From Edaphochlamys debaryana (lineage: Eukaryota; Chlorophyta; Chlorophyceae; Chlamydomonadales), in assembly GCA_016858145.1 (NCBI GenBank), contig JAEHOE010000043.1, positions 372,001-436,000 of the forward strand: a stretch of 64,000 bases of DNA. The letters run 5' to 3'. Position 1 is the stretch's first letter. Each line of letters begins with the position of its first letter. Positions 46,154 through 57,261 of the stretch are shown here, in pieces. The position numbers and the translations under genes are program-made. The notes beneath the pieces were generated by a model. That model made no database searches and was not told where the DNA came from. It saw only the letters and a list, made by a program, of their open reading frames with translations.

Positions 46154-47901
46154 CGCTGCCGGGGGCCCGAAGACCGGGCCGCAGCCGTCGACTCCCTCTT
46201 CAGGTGGCTCTATATGCTTTCGAGTTGTCTTGTTGCGAGAAACATATTCCCGACTTGAATCGCCGCGGAGAGGCCCGCCAGGCTGGGCGGCCTTGCGCAA
46301 CCGGTAGGGCGCTCCGCAGGCAGTGTGGTATACAATAAACAAGACTTGGGTAGCCGACTGGCGTATAATTTGCACTCGCGTGTTGTTGTTCGGCTTACTT
46401 GTTGCGAGACGTGTGCCCTTTGCACGCGTAGCGCACAGCGCTAAGTTGTTCGGTATCAAATGCGTGTGCACATAGTATTCAATTCTTGACCCTTATGGCT
46501 GTGAGTAGCCGGGCCCCCTCGGGTTCCGCGCTGTGTCGCTTGGCGGGGTGCCAGAACAAGTGTCGCAGAACTAGCGACTTTTCCTAAGGAGCCAGATCCT
46601 TGCAGTTCTCCTTAGAGTTGTGTATCAGCTGCGCCATGAGGCGTTCGATGGGGCTTGACAGAGCTAAAGTGTCTCTTCGCCATCCATGCCCCGCGTCCGC
46701 CAAGATATGTGAGCCCGACCCGCGACAGGCGGCACGGATATGGACAGCAGTGGTTCCCGCATGTCTCTTATCCACTCCATGCGGGGGAGGGGAATGCAGT
46801 TGCGACGGTCGGGAGATGGACATCGGCGCCGTGTTCAAGCCTCGAGGCAGCCCGTCGGCGCCGTGCCCGGCGAATGCAGTCTCGTGTGTTGCGCTATACT
46901 TTATCAAGTGACAGGAACTGCTGCGCTTACGGGCGCAACACTATGCCAGACCTTGACATCACCGCGTGTTGAGACGGCGGTAAAGGCGTCTGCGGAGTTG
47001 CCGTGTTTGTGCTAGACTTCGATACACATCGAGCGAGTGGGGCCATCCAGGCCGATACACGCCTGCCCATGATGCATTCGCTGTCGTCCATGCATGCTCA
47101 GCGCTCAGGTCCACTGCACGGGCCGTACATCTGCCCCCTCTTGGCCTTCAGCCGTGGCTGGTAGGCTCCCGTCACTCAGCGCTGACTGACGGAACCCCGC
47201 ACACGTCCCCACCTCCACATGAGTGCACCGTGCACGCGGGCTCAGCTTCGCCTCCAATCGCCAGGGCGTGAGATTGCAGGAGAGCAGCATGGAGTACGCC
47301 GTGGGGGGCGGGCGTGCGGCGGGTGCAACCCCCCCCCGTCTCTCGCCTGGAAGCCACTTTCGGCGACCAGGTACCCTGTTCACAGGCACAGGCATTCTGC
47401 GTCGGCCAACATCATGCGACGCCAAACATCGCGGCACTACGCCCCGTTGTCTACAATAACCCCCCGTCTCCCCTTGTCCTCACCCGCAACACCCCACCCC
47501 AGCCCTGCCCCAGCTGCCTTGCCATCCTCACAGCTGCCACGGACACAGCGGTGGCTTATGACCACGAACGCGGTTGAAACCCTGTGCGATGGTCGGGTCG
47601 GCGTGCAGGGGCGTGCGGTGCGGCAGGACCCCGACGCACCCGGCGACAAGGCACAAGGCGGCCAAGAGGAGGAGATGACCGCGAAGGTGCGCGAGTTCCG
47701 GGCGCGCCAAGGGCCGCGGCGCTTTTGGCAACGGTCTATCAACGGTCTTCTCTCTTTTGGCGTCAACTCCGTACGGCAGTTCGCGAGAAGGCAATGCGAC
47801 CGTCTACGACCCGTCTGGTGCTCACACAAGGATAGCTTGGTTGCCCCAGTGGGCCGCTTGAACGCTTGCGGTCCGAGGAGGGCTCGCAACCTTGCGGAGC
47901 C
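46154..47901. other. divergent intergenic region
   Basis: 1.75 kb between the giant gene (-) and the bZIP-like gene (+), so it should hold both promoters. AT-rich words near 46327-46337 and 46361-46368 are candidate core elements for the giant gene. Open frames at 47105-47950 on both strands lack start codons or splice partners and are not called. Confidence 0.45.
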
Positions 47902-50900
47902 ATGGACTTCAACCTCAACCAAGCCGAACAGTACTCAGACGCTGAGCTAGATAACATCCTCGAAGGCTTCTGCGAGGTCGACGATGTGCTGCTGGACTGG
48001 ACCGGATTGTTGCCTGGCGCTCAAGAGTTGGGGGCAAACCAGTTGCAGGACCAGTTCTATGACGAGCCGATGCCGCAGCTAGATGCTCGGCGCGCGTCAC
48101 ACGAGAGCACGAATGAGTCGGCATCCGTCGTGCCATCCCCGCAGCCCGCCACCGCCCTGCCACCACCTGCGCCTCCTCCCCAGCCCACACCCGCGCACAG
48201 CGCGAACTTCCCTCTACTCGCAAATGACGCCGCGGCAGGCGTGCGGCTGGGGCCCGACCATGGGCCAGCTGGGCCGGGGCTGGCGCCAGTGCCGGTATGG
48301 GGCACGCATGAGCTGACTGCCCAGAGCTCTGGGACCCTACCCGCGCTGACTCCAGCCGGCGGAGTGCCACCAGCCGAGGCGTCCTGGACCGCTCGGATCG
48401 TGACTACAGGCAACTGGACTCCCTCAGCCGCACCACAGCAGCAGCCGCCGCAGCAGCAGCCCCATCTGCAGCAGCCCCTGCCGCCTCAGCACCTCAACGG
48501 GGGAGCCTCCTCCAGCACCCCCCTGCCCTGGACGCCCGCCCAGCCGGCCCCCGCATCCGGGGCGCCGGGGGCCGCTGCGGCTCTGTCAGGGCCCTGGCCC
48601 CTCGCGCCCAGCGCCCCGGCGGCGACGCCCCAAGCCCCCTTCCACGCGGGGCCCGGTGGCCCCGCCCCCTGGGCCCCCTCGCCCCCAGGCGCTGTGGGGC
48701 CCGGGCTGGGCGCTGTGGGGCCCGGGCTGGGCGCTGTGGGGCCCGGGCTGGGCGCTGTGGGGCCCGGGCTGGGCGCTGTGGGGCCCGGGCTGGGCGCCGG
48801 CCCCGCAGCGGCCAGCCCCTCCTTCCAGGGGCCCACACCCCAGGTGGCGCCTGCCCTAGCGAGGCCCTGGGCCCCCGTCCCCGCGCCCGGGCCCGGGCCC
48901 ACGGCCATGCCGGCCGCCTCCACAAGCCCCGCGGCGTTCGCACGCGCCAGCAGCGGTGCCAGCGCCAGCGTCACTGCCAGCGCCGGCGCCCCCGCCCCCA
49001 CCATGTCCAACGGCAGCGGCGCCGTCAGCGGCAGCAGCGCATTCAGCGGCACCGCCAGCGGCGCCGTCAGCGGTGGCGGCGGCGGCCCGTCGGCGGCGGC
49101 GCTGGTGGCGGAGCTGCTGGCGGAGGCAGCGGGCGGAGGCTTCGGCGCCGCCACCGCCACGGCCCTGGCGCCGCTGCCCCCGGGCTCGGGGCGGAGCGCT
49201 GACGAGCTGCTGGCGGGGCTAGACCTGCAGGTGGGGGGGGGGGTGAGGCGAGTGTGTCTGAAGGGCTGCTCGCATGAGCCTGGGAGTCTCAGGCGCGTTG
49301 GTTAGCCGGCCGGCCTTAGATACGGAACCGAAAGCCCGAGGAAACCGAAGCCCGACCCATCCCGCCCATCCCCAACCCGTTACGTTTGTGTCGCCGCTGG
49401 AGCCGCGTCGGAGCCGTAGTTTGTAGCTGGTAATATTGAGGTAGAATAGACCTGGTGCGGCCCGCCGGCGGCGCAGAAGGGCACAGCAGAGCAAGCATGC
49501 GTACCGAGCAGCCCCCGATACGCACCTGGAATATCAGAATGAGGGCGGCGCCACCGCGAGGGGATTGTGGGAATGGGGAATGGGTCAAGACGGGTGTCAA
49601 TAGCCGAGGAATCCGGCGAAGCGCGAAGGAGCGGAGCAGGCCAAAGAAGTGCAACCGCCGGCGGGCAGAGAGGTTAGGGTGGGGCAAGCGTACGGCAGCA
49701 ACCCATGCGGAACCCGGGGCCGGTGGCGCGTGATGTCGGTGCCGCGCAGCAAGGGACCCTGAGTGAGTTCCCCGCATGCTGCGCAGCCAAGGCCCCGCCC
49801 CGGCGGGTGGGCGGGGCTGGCGTATGCGTGCGGGGCGGCAGAGCAGAGGCGACGCACTTACCGGCGACGCCGAAGGGCCGATGGTCGGAGATGTTCGCGA
49901 GCGCGGCGTAAGATAATCGGGTAGCTAGCTGTGCCTTTCGGTAACCGGTAGGAGCCGGCCTGGCGCGGATTTGGGTGTGTGTGTAAGTGTGTGCAGGCGG
50001 GGGGGGGCGCCCAAGGACCCAGGCACGTGTGGTCAAGGATGGCAGAAATGGAGTCCGCGGGTTTGGGGCCAGGGGGTCTGGACCTGCAGCTGGGTGTGAA
50101 GGGCTGCTCGCTTGAGCCGAGGCAAGCTTAAGCGCGGTGAGTAGCCGGCCGGCCCTGCAGCTGGTTTTGTGTATTTTGGGAGCGGGCCGGTGTGCGTGGT
50201 GGGAGCACCTTCCCCCCCGACCGCCTCCGCCCCGCCCCTCCCCCCTCCCCGGGCCCCCGGCCCCGCAGGACATCTTCACGCCGCCCCGCCCCTCCCACGC
50301 CAAGCGCATCCGCGGCCACGTCAAGAGGGCCGCGGAGCTGCGGTCGGCGCTGGCGGACCGAGTGAGGGCCATCCGGGCGCTGGCGGCAGCCAACCAGGTG
50401 CCTGGGGTGGGGGTGGGGGAGGGGTGGGGGGCGGGGGAGGGGGCAGGAGGGAGCAGGGTGACGGACAAAAGGCTCAGTGTTGCCTTTTGCTTGGGCTTGG
50501 GGGAGGGCCAGGCTTGCGGGGGCTGGGGTTGGGCCTTCCCTTGGCACGACCTCCCCCCAGTCTCCTCCTTCCCTGCCCATTACACAACATTACCTCTTTT
50601 CCCGCCCCCTCCAGACCCTCCGCGGCCGCGCCCGGGTTGTGGAGATGGTGGTGCGCTGCCGCGACGAGCAGCTGCAGCTGCTGCGCGCCGCCACGCCCTC
50701 GCCCGACGGCCGCACCTACACACTGGCGCAGCACGCACCGCACGCACTGGCGGCGGCCGGGCGCCCGGCGGACCCGCCGCCGCTGCCGCCAGGGGCGGAG
50801 CCGGGGGCGGGGGCGGAGCCGGGGCCGGGGGCGGAGCCGGGGGCGGCAGGGGGTGGAGGGGGGTGCGGGGAGGGCTCGAGTCTGGAGGCTCTGGCGGTGA

Positions 50901-52813
50901 TGCCCGCGGAGCAACTGCTGGAGATGGTGGGTGGGGGTGGGGGTGGGCGGGTGGGGTAGTGTGTTGGAGAGGGGCGGTGGCAGGGGGGGGGCGTGATGGG
51001 GAAGCCGCGGTGCAGGGGTGCAGCGGTGTCGCAGCGCGGTACACAGTACGTAGCCGGGGAGCGAGTGGAGCCGGATTGCACCGGCCTTGGCTGGAGGCCC
51101 TTTCGGAGCCGACGCCTTCGCCTCACTCCCGCCCTCGCCCTGGCCGCAGTTCCGGCGCCTCCTCGCGGACCTCGCCGTACACTTGTCCGCCGTACAGCGG
51201 CACATGCTGACAGCGCAGGGCACAGACGGCCCGTCGGCGCCCGGTCCGGGGCCCGGCTCGGCGGCCCCCTTGGCGCTGGTCCCTCAGCCCCCGCTGCCGC
51301 CGGGCCTCGCCCCGACCGGCCCCACACCCGGCGGGGACCCCGGGGCCGGGCCAGGGGCCGAGGCGGGGCCGGGGTCCGGGGGCGGCCCCCTGGCGGCGCT
51401 GCGGTCCCGCATGGCGGTGTTCCGCTGGGTGGTGCGTCACCTGGGGCTGGTGAACGACCAGGTCTGCAGGCGAGCAGGGGGCGGACAGGCGGGGAGGGAG
51501 CGGGGACCCGGGGCGTGCGGGCGTGTGGCGTCGGGACGTTTGTCTCTGCTGCTAGGGACTCGGGACGCGGCTGCCCATCACCCCGCAGCAGCTCCCGGGG
51601 CCACGGCTTCCACCACTTCCCATGCCCTCACCGCTGCTGCCCCGTGTCTCCCCCCCAAAGGTTCGTGGACACGCGTCTGACTGGCGAGTGCGTGCCGCCC
51701 CCGCCCGACCACTGGCTGAGGGTGGTGGCGGCGCTGGGTCTGAGCGGGCAGCAGCGCGCGGACGCGGCGGTGCTGTACGGCTGCTGGCAGGTAGGGTGCC
51801 GTGCGCCCGTACGGCAGCATTTTTCTTGATCGAGCGTACGGGACACCCACCGGCTCCTGTCCGCCCTGCCCTGACCTTCCCCGGACTTTGCCCCGGCCTT
51901 ATCCCCCCTTGCCCCAATGCCCCTCCCCCCCTCCCTCCCCTGCCACACAGGAGTGGCTCGCCCCCATCCTGGCCGAGCGCCGAGCGCTGACGTCAGCACT
52001 GGACGAGCTGCTCGGGGCCAACCGCTACGGCGGGACGTACGTGGAGGCGAGTCGGGCCGTGGGGCTGGGGGCCGGGGCGTAGGTCGTCCTGCCTCGGTCA
52101 CCCGCGCACCGTGTGAAGCCGGCAACAGAGGCCCTCCTGCCTCCCCATCGCGCCTTGCACCCTCGTTCGCCCTCCCCTCCACGAATGACGCTACGTGTAC
52201 CTGCTGGCCCACGCCTACCGCTCCCACATCCCCTCATCCCCCCATCCCCCCATCCCCCCATCCCCCCATTCCCCCATCCCACCTCCCCCCCCAGGCCTCC
52301 GGGCGCTACGGCACCGACCGCGACACCATCCACGCGCTGTCCGCCAACGTGGTGCGCGAGCGGGTGCTGGCGGTGCTGGTGGCGGAGGTGTTCTGCTGGT
52401 GAGGGGGGGGGGAGAGGGGAGGGGGGGGGAGGGGGGGGGGGCAGGAGGGGGAGGGGAGGGAGGGGGGGGAAGGGGAGGGAGGGAGGGAGGTGGAGGGGAA
52501 GAGCGAGGCCGGTCACTTTCGGCTACCTACGAACCCGGTGCGGCGGCTTCGTGGGTCGCGCACCAGCTCACGCTCACACCCCTCTCCCGCCCCCGTGCCC
52601 CGCAGCCACATCCTGACGGACCTGCAGTGGGCCGCCGCGATCGTACATTCGTACCCGTACGTGTACGACGCACGGGAGCTCGTGCGGGCGGCGGCGCAGA
52701 TGCATGCGGCGGCAGCGCTGGGCGCAGCTTCGGCGGCGACGGCGGCACCAGCGGCGGCGGCGGCAGGTGCTGGCGGGGCCGCGACGGGGAGCGCCGCGCT
52801 GCCGGCCGCATAG
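47902..52813 (+). CDS. probable coiled-coil / bZIP-like regulatory protein
   Basis: Eight exons: 47902-49230, 50269-50397, 50615-50926, 51150-51469, 51661-51790, 51951-52058 (or to 52040), 52295-52398, 52606-52813; about 879 residues. The N-terminus MDFNLNQAEQYSDAELDN is acidic, like an activation domain. Next come about 400 residues rich in Pro, Gln, Ala and Ser, with five tandem GAVGPGL units. Exons 2-3 hold a basic stretch (SHAKRIRGHVKRAAEL) running into a heptad helix (LADRVRAIRALAAANQ-TLRGRARVVE). This resembles a bZIP in layout but lacks the canonical N-x7-R. The C-terminal 350 residues are helical (RRLLADLAVHLSAVQRHML, WLAPILAERRALTSALDELL, VRERVLAVLVAEVF) and end in poly-Ala. No known domain is assigned. 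The exon 4/5 junction keeps frame only with a GC donor. A nuclear regulatory role is inference. Confidence 0.65.
48688..48792 (+). repeat. five tandem 21-bp units encoding GAVGPGL
   Basis: Five near-perfect 21-bp repeats inside exon 1 of the bZIP-like gene, in frame. Confidence 0.9.
49252..49391 (+). repeat. dispersed repeat family 1, copy B
   Basis: Lies in intron 1 of the bZIP-like gene, about 20 bp after the donor. It is the closest relative of copy A (10411-10547), in reverse orientation. Confidence 0.75.
50092..50155 (+). repeat. dispersed repeat family 1, truncated copy C
   Basis: Matches the first 60 bp or so of copy B (GAAGGGCTGCTCGC ... AGCCGGCCGGCC) and lies in the same intron, near its 3' end. 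Confidence 0.65.
52219..52282 (+). repeat. CCCCAT-type minisatellite in an intron
   Basis: Tandem copies of ATCCCCCC with one variant (ATTCCCCC), forming the pyrimidine tract of the intron before exon 7. Confidence 0.8.
52401..52503 (+). repeat. G/A-only intron segment
   Basis: About 100 bp composed almost wholly of G runs broken by A, directly after the exon 7 donor. Confidence 0.8.
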
Positions 52814-53853
52814 CTGCGGCCAGGAGGGGCGCTCGGGCCCCCTGGGTGGTGCAGGGGTCTGGTGGGGGGGTAGTGAGGGACACGAGAGGCCCGTGGCAGA
52901 GACGGGGTGGGTCCTGGTCGGGCTGGAGTGGGGGCTCGACGGCAGTGCTGACCTGCGCGTGGCACTGGTGTGAGCCGAGGGTACAGCGGGCCTCGGGGGG
53001 GGGTGCGTGTGTTATGCGAGGAACGGGATGTGTCCTGGCAGGTTCACGCTATGAGGTGCGAGAGAAGAGAAGTTAGGAGCATCACCCTCATGACTGTGCG
53101 TGAGAACGTCGGTGGCTTGGTGGTAGTCACAGGCAGCGTGTGGAACCTTGGAGTGAAGCACAGGCTGCCATTAGCGCGCGGTTGGCTGTTGGTTGGAGCT
53201 GGAGCCTCTAGTCCGAAGCCGGGGCACAGAGCTATTTTGCAAGAGTTGACTGCAAGAGTTGACTGACGGTGTTTGGTGACCGGTTCCTGACTTAAGACCT
53301 CACTGCCCGGGTGCATGTGAGCTGGGCGTTCCGCGATTCGCCATGTGCATCGCCCGATGCGAGTAAGGATAGTCTTCCGTGTTGCAATGTGTGGTGAGCA
53401 ATGAGCGAGCGCTTGCACGTCCCCTCCGACGTCTCCTCCTCATCGGTCACCCGGCCACCGCACTCCGAACAAGCCGCAGCCAGCTACCTGCCGACCGCAC
53501 CCGCAGCCGCGACGACACCCTCCCGCCCCCACCCATTCTTCAAGGCGCCCCACTTTCCATCGAGCACTACGAGTCGAGCACTTGTCCGACGCCGGCCCCC
53601 CTCGGCCCCCATGCACCGCCACCGTGTGGCCAGACCACCCTCCCCCCGCCCCGCCAGGCCGTGCACTGGCACTGCACTCTGCCGCCTCGCCTCGTCCCGT
53701 GCGGCCCCTCCACCTCCCCCGGCTTCGCCTACCCAATGCGCCCCCCGCAACTGTGATTCTTCAGTCCTCAACACACTCCACCCCACCCACGCCGTCCTCC
53801 CTACCCTCACGCCCACAGCGCAGCAGCGTTCACCCCCGCGAAGGCGCCCGCCC
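52814..53853. other. convergent intergenic region
   Basis: 3' flanks of the bZIP-like gene (+) and the E2 gene (-). No supported exon and no clear TGTAA were found. Confidence 0.45.
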
Positions 53854-56800
53854 TCACGCCTTGGCGCCCACCAGCTCGTACGGCTCCTCCATGTGCCGCC
53901 GGAAGGCCGCCAGGAAGGCGCCCGCCAGCTCGCCGTCGTACACCCGGCCGTCGGCCGAGAGCGTGACCGTCATGACCTGTACGGCAGCCGGCGCGCCGCC
54001 CGCCATAACCACCCGCTCCTGCGCGCCGCCAACCGCCAGGATGGCGGCCTGCGGCGGGTTGATGATGGCCGAGAAGTACGACAGGCCGTACATGCCCAGG
54101 TTGGAGACGGTGAAGGAGCCGCCGGTGAACTCCTGGGGGTGGGGGGGTGGGATGGCGGGCGGCAGGGGAAGGGGTGAGGCCGTGGGACACGTCAGCAGTC
54201 GGCACAAAGCCCCAGGAGACACAAGGTCGCCCTCAGGCCCCGGACCGGCCCCGCGGCTTGCCATGTTGAAATAGGAGACATCCCCAGCCAGCAGAACCCC
54301 TACCACCCCCACCAGACCCCCCTGCGGCCATGACCAGGCTATCCGCCTCCCCTCACAGCACTTCCCCCTCCCCTCCCCTCCCTCCCCCTCCTCCTCCCTC
54401 CCTCCACTCCCCTCCATCCCCTCCCCCTCCCCCGCCTCACCTCGGGCTTGAGCTTGTTCTCCCTCGCCTTGCCTGCCAGCGCCCGCACCTCGGCGCTCAC
54501 CGCCAGCAGCCCCTTGGCGTCCGCGGCCCGCACGATGGGCGTGATGAGCCCCCGCTCCGTGGCCACCGCCACACTGATGTCCACCGCCCCGAACGGCCGC
54601 ACCTCCCCCGCAGCCGCGTCCCAGAACACGTTGGCCGCGGGCACGTCCCGCAGCGCCAGAGCCACCGCCCGCAGCACGCAGTCGTTCACGGAGACCTGGG
54701 TGCGGGGGGGGGGACGGAGAAAGAGGGGGTGAAGACGGCTGCTCGCTCAAGGCAGGAGGGTGGAGGCGCGGCGGAAAGTCGGCCACACGATTTGGCACGG
54801 ACCACGGACCCATCGTGCCCGGTTGGGACACGTGCGTGTTTCGCTGTGCGTGTCGACTGGAACACGGAGCCCCCATCTCACCCAGCGTGGCCGCCCGCGC
54901 CTCCTCTCGGTTCCGTCCCAGGCCCCCCCACCCCCAGCTCCCCACCCCCAGGCCCACCCTCGGTATCCCCCCCCCGGGCCCGGCGCACCTTGCTCCCGCG
55001 CGCCGCCATGGCCGCCCTCAGCTCCCCCACCGCCCCCAGCCGCACGTCCGCGCCCAGGTACAGCCCGGGTGTGTTGCGCTTCGAGTCCAGCAGCCGCGAC
55101 GCAATGATGCGCCGGATCTGGCTGTTGGGGGAGTCGCTGTAGCGCCCCCCGGGAACCAGCGCGGCGCCGGCAGGAGCCGCCGGGGCCGGCGCGGGCGAGG
55201 GCGCGGCCGGGGCGGGCTTGGCAGCCGCGGGCTTGGCAGCAGCCGCAGGCGCGGCCGCGGCCGCGGGCGCAGCAGCAGCAGCAGCGGCCGGGGCCGGGGC
55301 GGCCGCGGCGGCCGCGGCGGCGGCGCCGGCTCCGGGCTTGACGCCGGCGGCGATGGCCGCGAGCACGTCTGCCTTTGTGACGATGCGGTTGGGGCCCGTG
55401 GGCGTCACATCGTCCACCGACAGCCCCGAGGCGGCCAGCAGCATGCGGGCGGCGGGGCCCAGCCGGTCGCTGGGGGGCAGGCGGGGGGCCGCGGCGGGGG
55501 CCGCGGGGGCGGGGGCGGCGGGGGCCGCAGCGGGGGCCTGGGCGGCTGCGGGTGCCGCGGCCTCGGCCCCCGTGTAGTCCCGGAACGCGGGGATGAGCTC
55601 CCGGTCCTCCACCAGCACTGCCACGGTGGTGCCCACGGCCACGTCCCGGGACCCCGCAGGCACCAGGATCCGCGCCACGAAGCCTGGGGGGGAGGGGGAG
55701 GGGGGAAGGGGGGGGAGGAACGGCCGGTTGGCGGCGGCAAGGGGCAGAACATCAAGCGAGGGCGGAGGGGGAGGCCGGGAGAGCGACGGCAGGAGAGTGA
55801 AGAGTGGACATGGGTAGGGCCTCGGCCTGCAGTGAGGGGCGGTTCCAGGGTATCCCTGTACGCCCCATGAGACACACACCCTTCCCCCCTCCCCCCTCCC
55901 CACCCTCGTCCTGGTTCTCGAAGCCCAGGGTGGCCTTGTCCGTCTCCACATCCGCCAGCAGGTCACCGGGGCGGATGGCGTCGCCCTCAGAGACCTGGGG
56001 GGGGAGGGGGGGAGGGGGCAGCACCCATGGGGCGAGACCGGGGTCGGCTGGGTGCGTGGGGAGGTCGGGGCAGACGGGGGAGGTCGGGTGGGGGTGCGGG
56101 CGGGGCGGGAGGGCGCGAGAGGGGCCGGCCGCACGGCGGGGCCTGGCTGGGCCTGTGCGGGGCCGGCACACCCCGCCTCGGGGACCCCCCTGTCCCCCCC
56201 GGTGCCTGCCCACCTTCCACGACACGATGTTGCCCCGGTCCATGGTGGGGGAGAGCGAGGGCATGGCCAGGCGCTGCGGGGGCAGGGGCGGGGGCGCGAG
56301 GGGGGTGGAGGGGCGGGGTGGGTGGTGTGGATGGGGGTTGAGGACCGAACCTGCGCGCTCCCTGCCCTGCCCAGGGGGGGCCGGCTGGTTCTCCAGCAGC
56401 CCCCTGCCGGGTGAGGACAGCCTCCGGGGGACCCAACCGTAGCCCCAGGCCCGGGCCCTCGTGCTCTGCCGGGACCGCCTCCGCCCCACCGCACCGTGTG
56501 GGGAGGGAAGGCCTTCCCCGCAGCCGCAGCCGCAGCAGGCGCCCCAGCAGAGGCGGGGGCGGGCTGGGGGGCGGCGCTGGGCGCCCGGGGGGCGGGGGCC
56601 GCGGGCGGGGCTGGCGCCGCTTCCCCGGGCGCCGCGAAGCCCTCAAAGGCCGCCACGCTGGCCGCGTCCTCCACCAGCACCGCCACCGGCTTGCCCACGG
56701 GGATGTCGCGGGCACCGTCGGGCACCAGCAGCTTCGCCACGAACCCTGGAGGCGGGGGGGAGGGCGGGGGAAGGTGGAGGACGGCGGGGGGTGGGGAGGG

Positions 56801-57261
56801 CAGGAGGCGAACCGCAGACGAAGGTTGTGGGGACACAGGGTCCTGTGTTGCGCGCCTCGCACCTTCGTCCTGGTTCTCAAAAGCCAGCGTCGCTTTGTCC
56901 GTCTCGACATCGGCAAGCACCGACCCCGGCCGGACTTCGTCGCCGGGCTTGACGTGCCACTTGGCGATGTTGCCTTGAGACATGGTCGGCGACAGCGCCG
57001 GCATGTTGATGACCTGTCCAATCCATGCATGAGGCAGCACAAGCAAGCCAAATGACGGCAGTTCAGGGCCGAACGAACGAGACCCGAGCGCCCGCACGTG
57101 CAAAGGCGCACCGTGTGCGCTGGCAGCGACGCAAATCGTCGCAGTAGAAGGCCACATAGCGGCTGTGCCAGACATGCTTGGCGGGGCAGAGATGACAACC
57201 TGCGGAGCGTCAATCGGGCTCAAGCCAGACCTCACGACAACAGCCTGAGCGCCGAAGTCAT
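53854..57261 (-). CDS. mitochondrial pyruvate dehydrogenase E2 (dihydrolipoamide acetyltransferase), two lipoyl domains
   Basis: Core subunit of the pyruvate dehydrogenase complex. Nine exons (57236-57261, 57112-57199, 56863-57013, 56495-56745, 56214-56273, 55904-55994, 54989-55683, 54441-54695, 53854-54132) total 1,896 nt, 631 residues, in phase. The N-terminus MTSALRLLS, then LPRQACLAQPLCGLLLRRF, is a typical mitochondrial presequence. Two lipoyl domains follow (MPALSPTMSQGN with ETDKATLAF, Lys about 78; MPSLSPTMDRGN with ETDKATLGF, Lys about 212). An E1/E3-binding domain sits near 290-335 (LGPAARMLLAASGLSVDDV). After an Ala/Pro linker comes the acetyltransferase domain (QIRRIIASRLLDSK, SVNDCVLRAVALAL, TVSNLGMYGLSYFSAIINPP). 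Two lipoyl domains point to the plant LTA3-like mitochondrial type. The catalytic DHRxxDG motif reads ADGRVYDG: Gly601 replaces the active-site His. Confidence 0.9.

Noticed and set aside
47528..47794. Minus-strand frame with a signal-peptide-like stretch (GHLLLLAALCLVAGCVG)
   Set aside because: No ATG, no splice partner, and it lies in the 5' region of the plus-strand gene.
52140..52240. Possible extra exon reading YVYLLAHAYRSH
   Set aside because: There is no acceptor AG in front and no donor GT behind before the minisatellite; it is probably intron sequence.
54878..57235. Unspliced start for the E2 gene (MSGTAAMWPS...) reading through into the first lipoyl domain
   Set aside because: The spliced version (ATG at 57261, two short introns) keeps frame and gives a typical mitochondrial presequence; the unspliced one does not.
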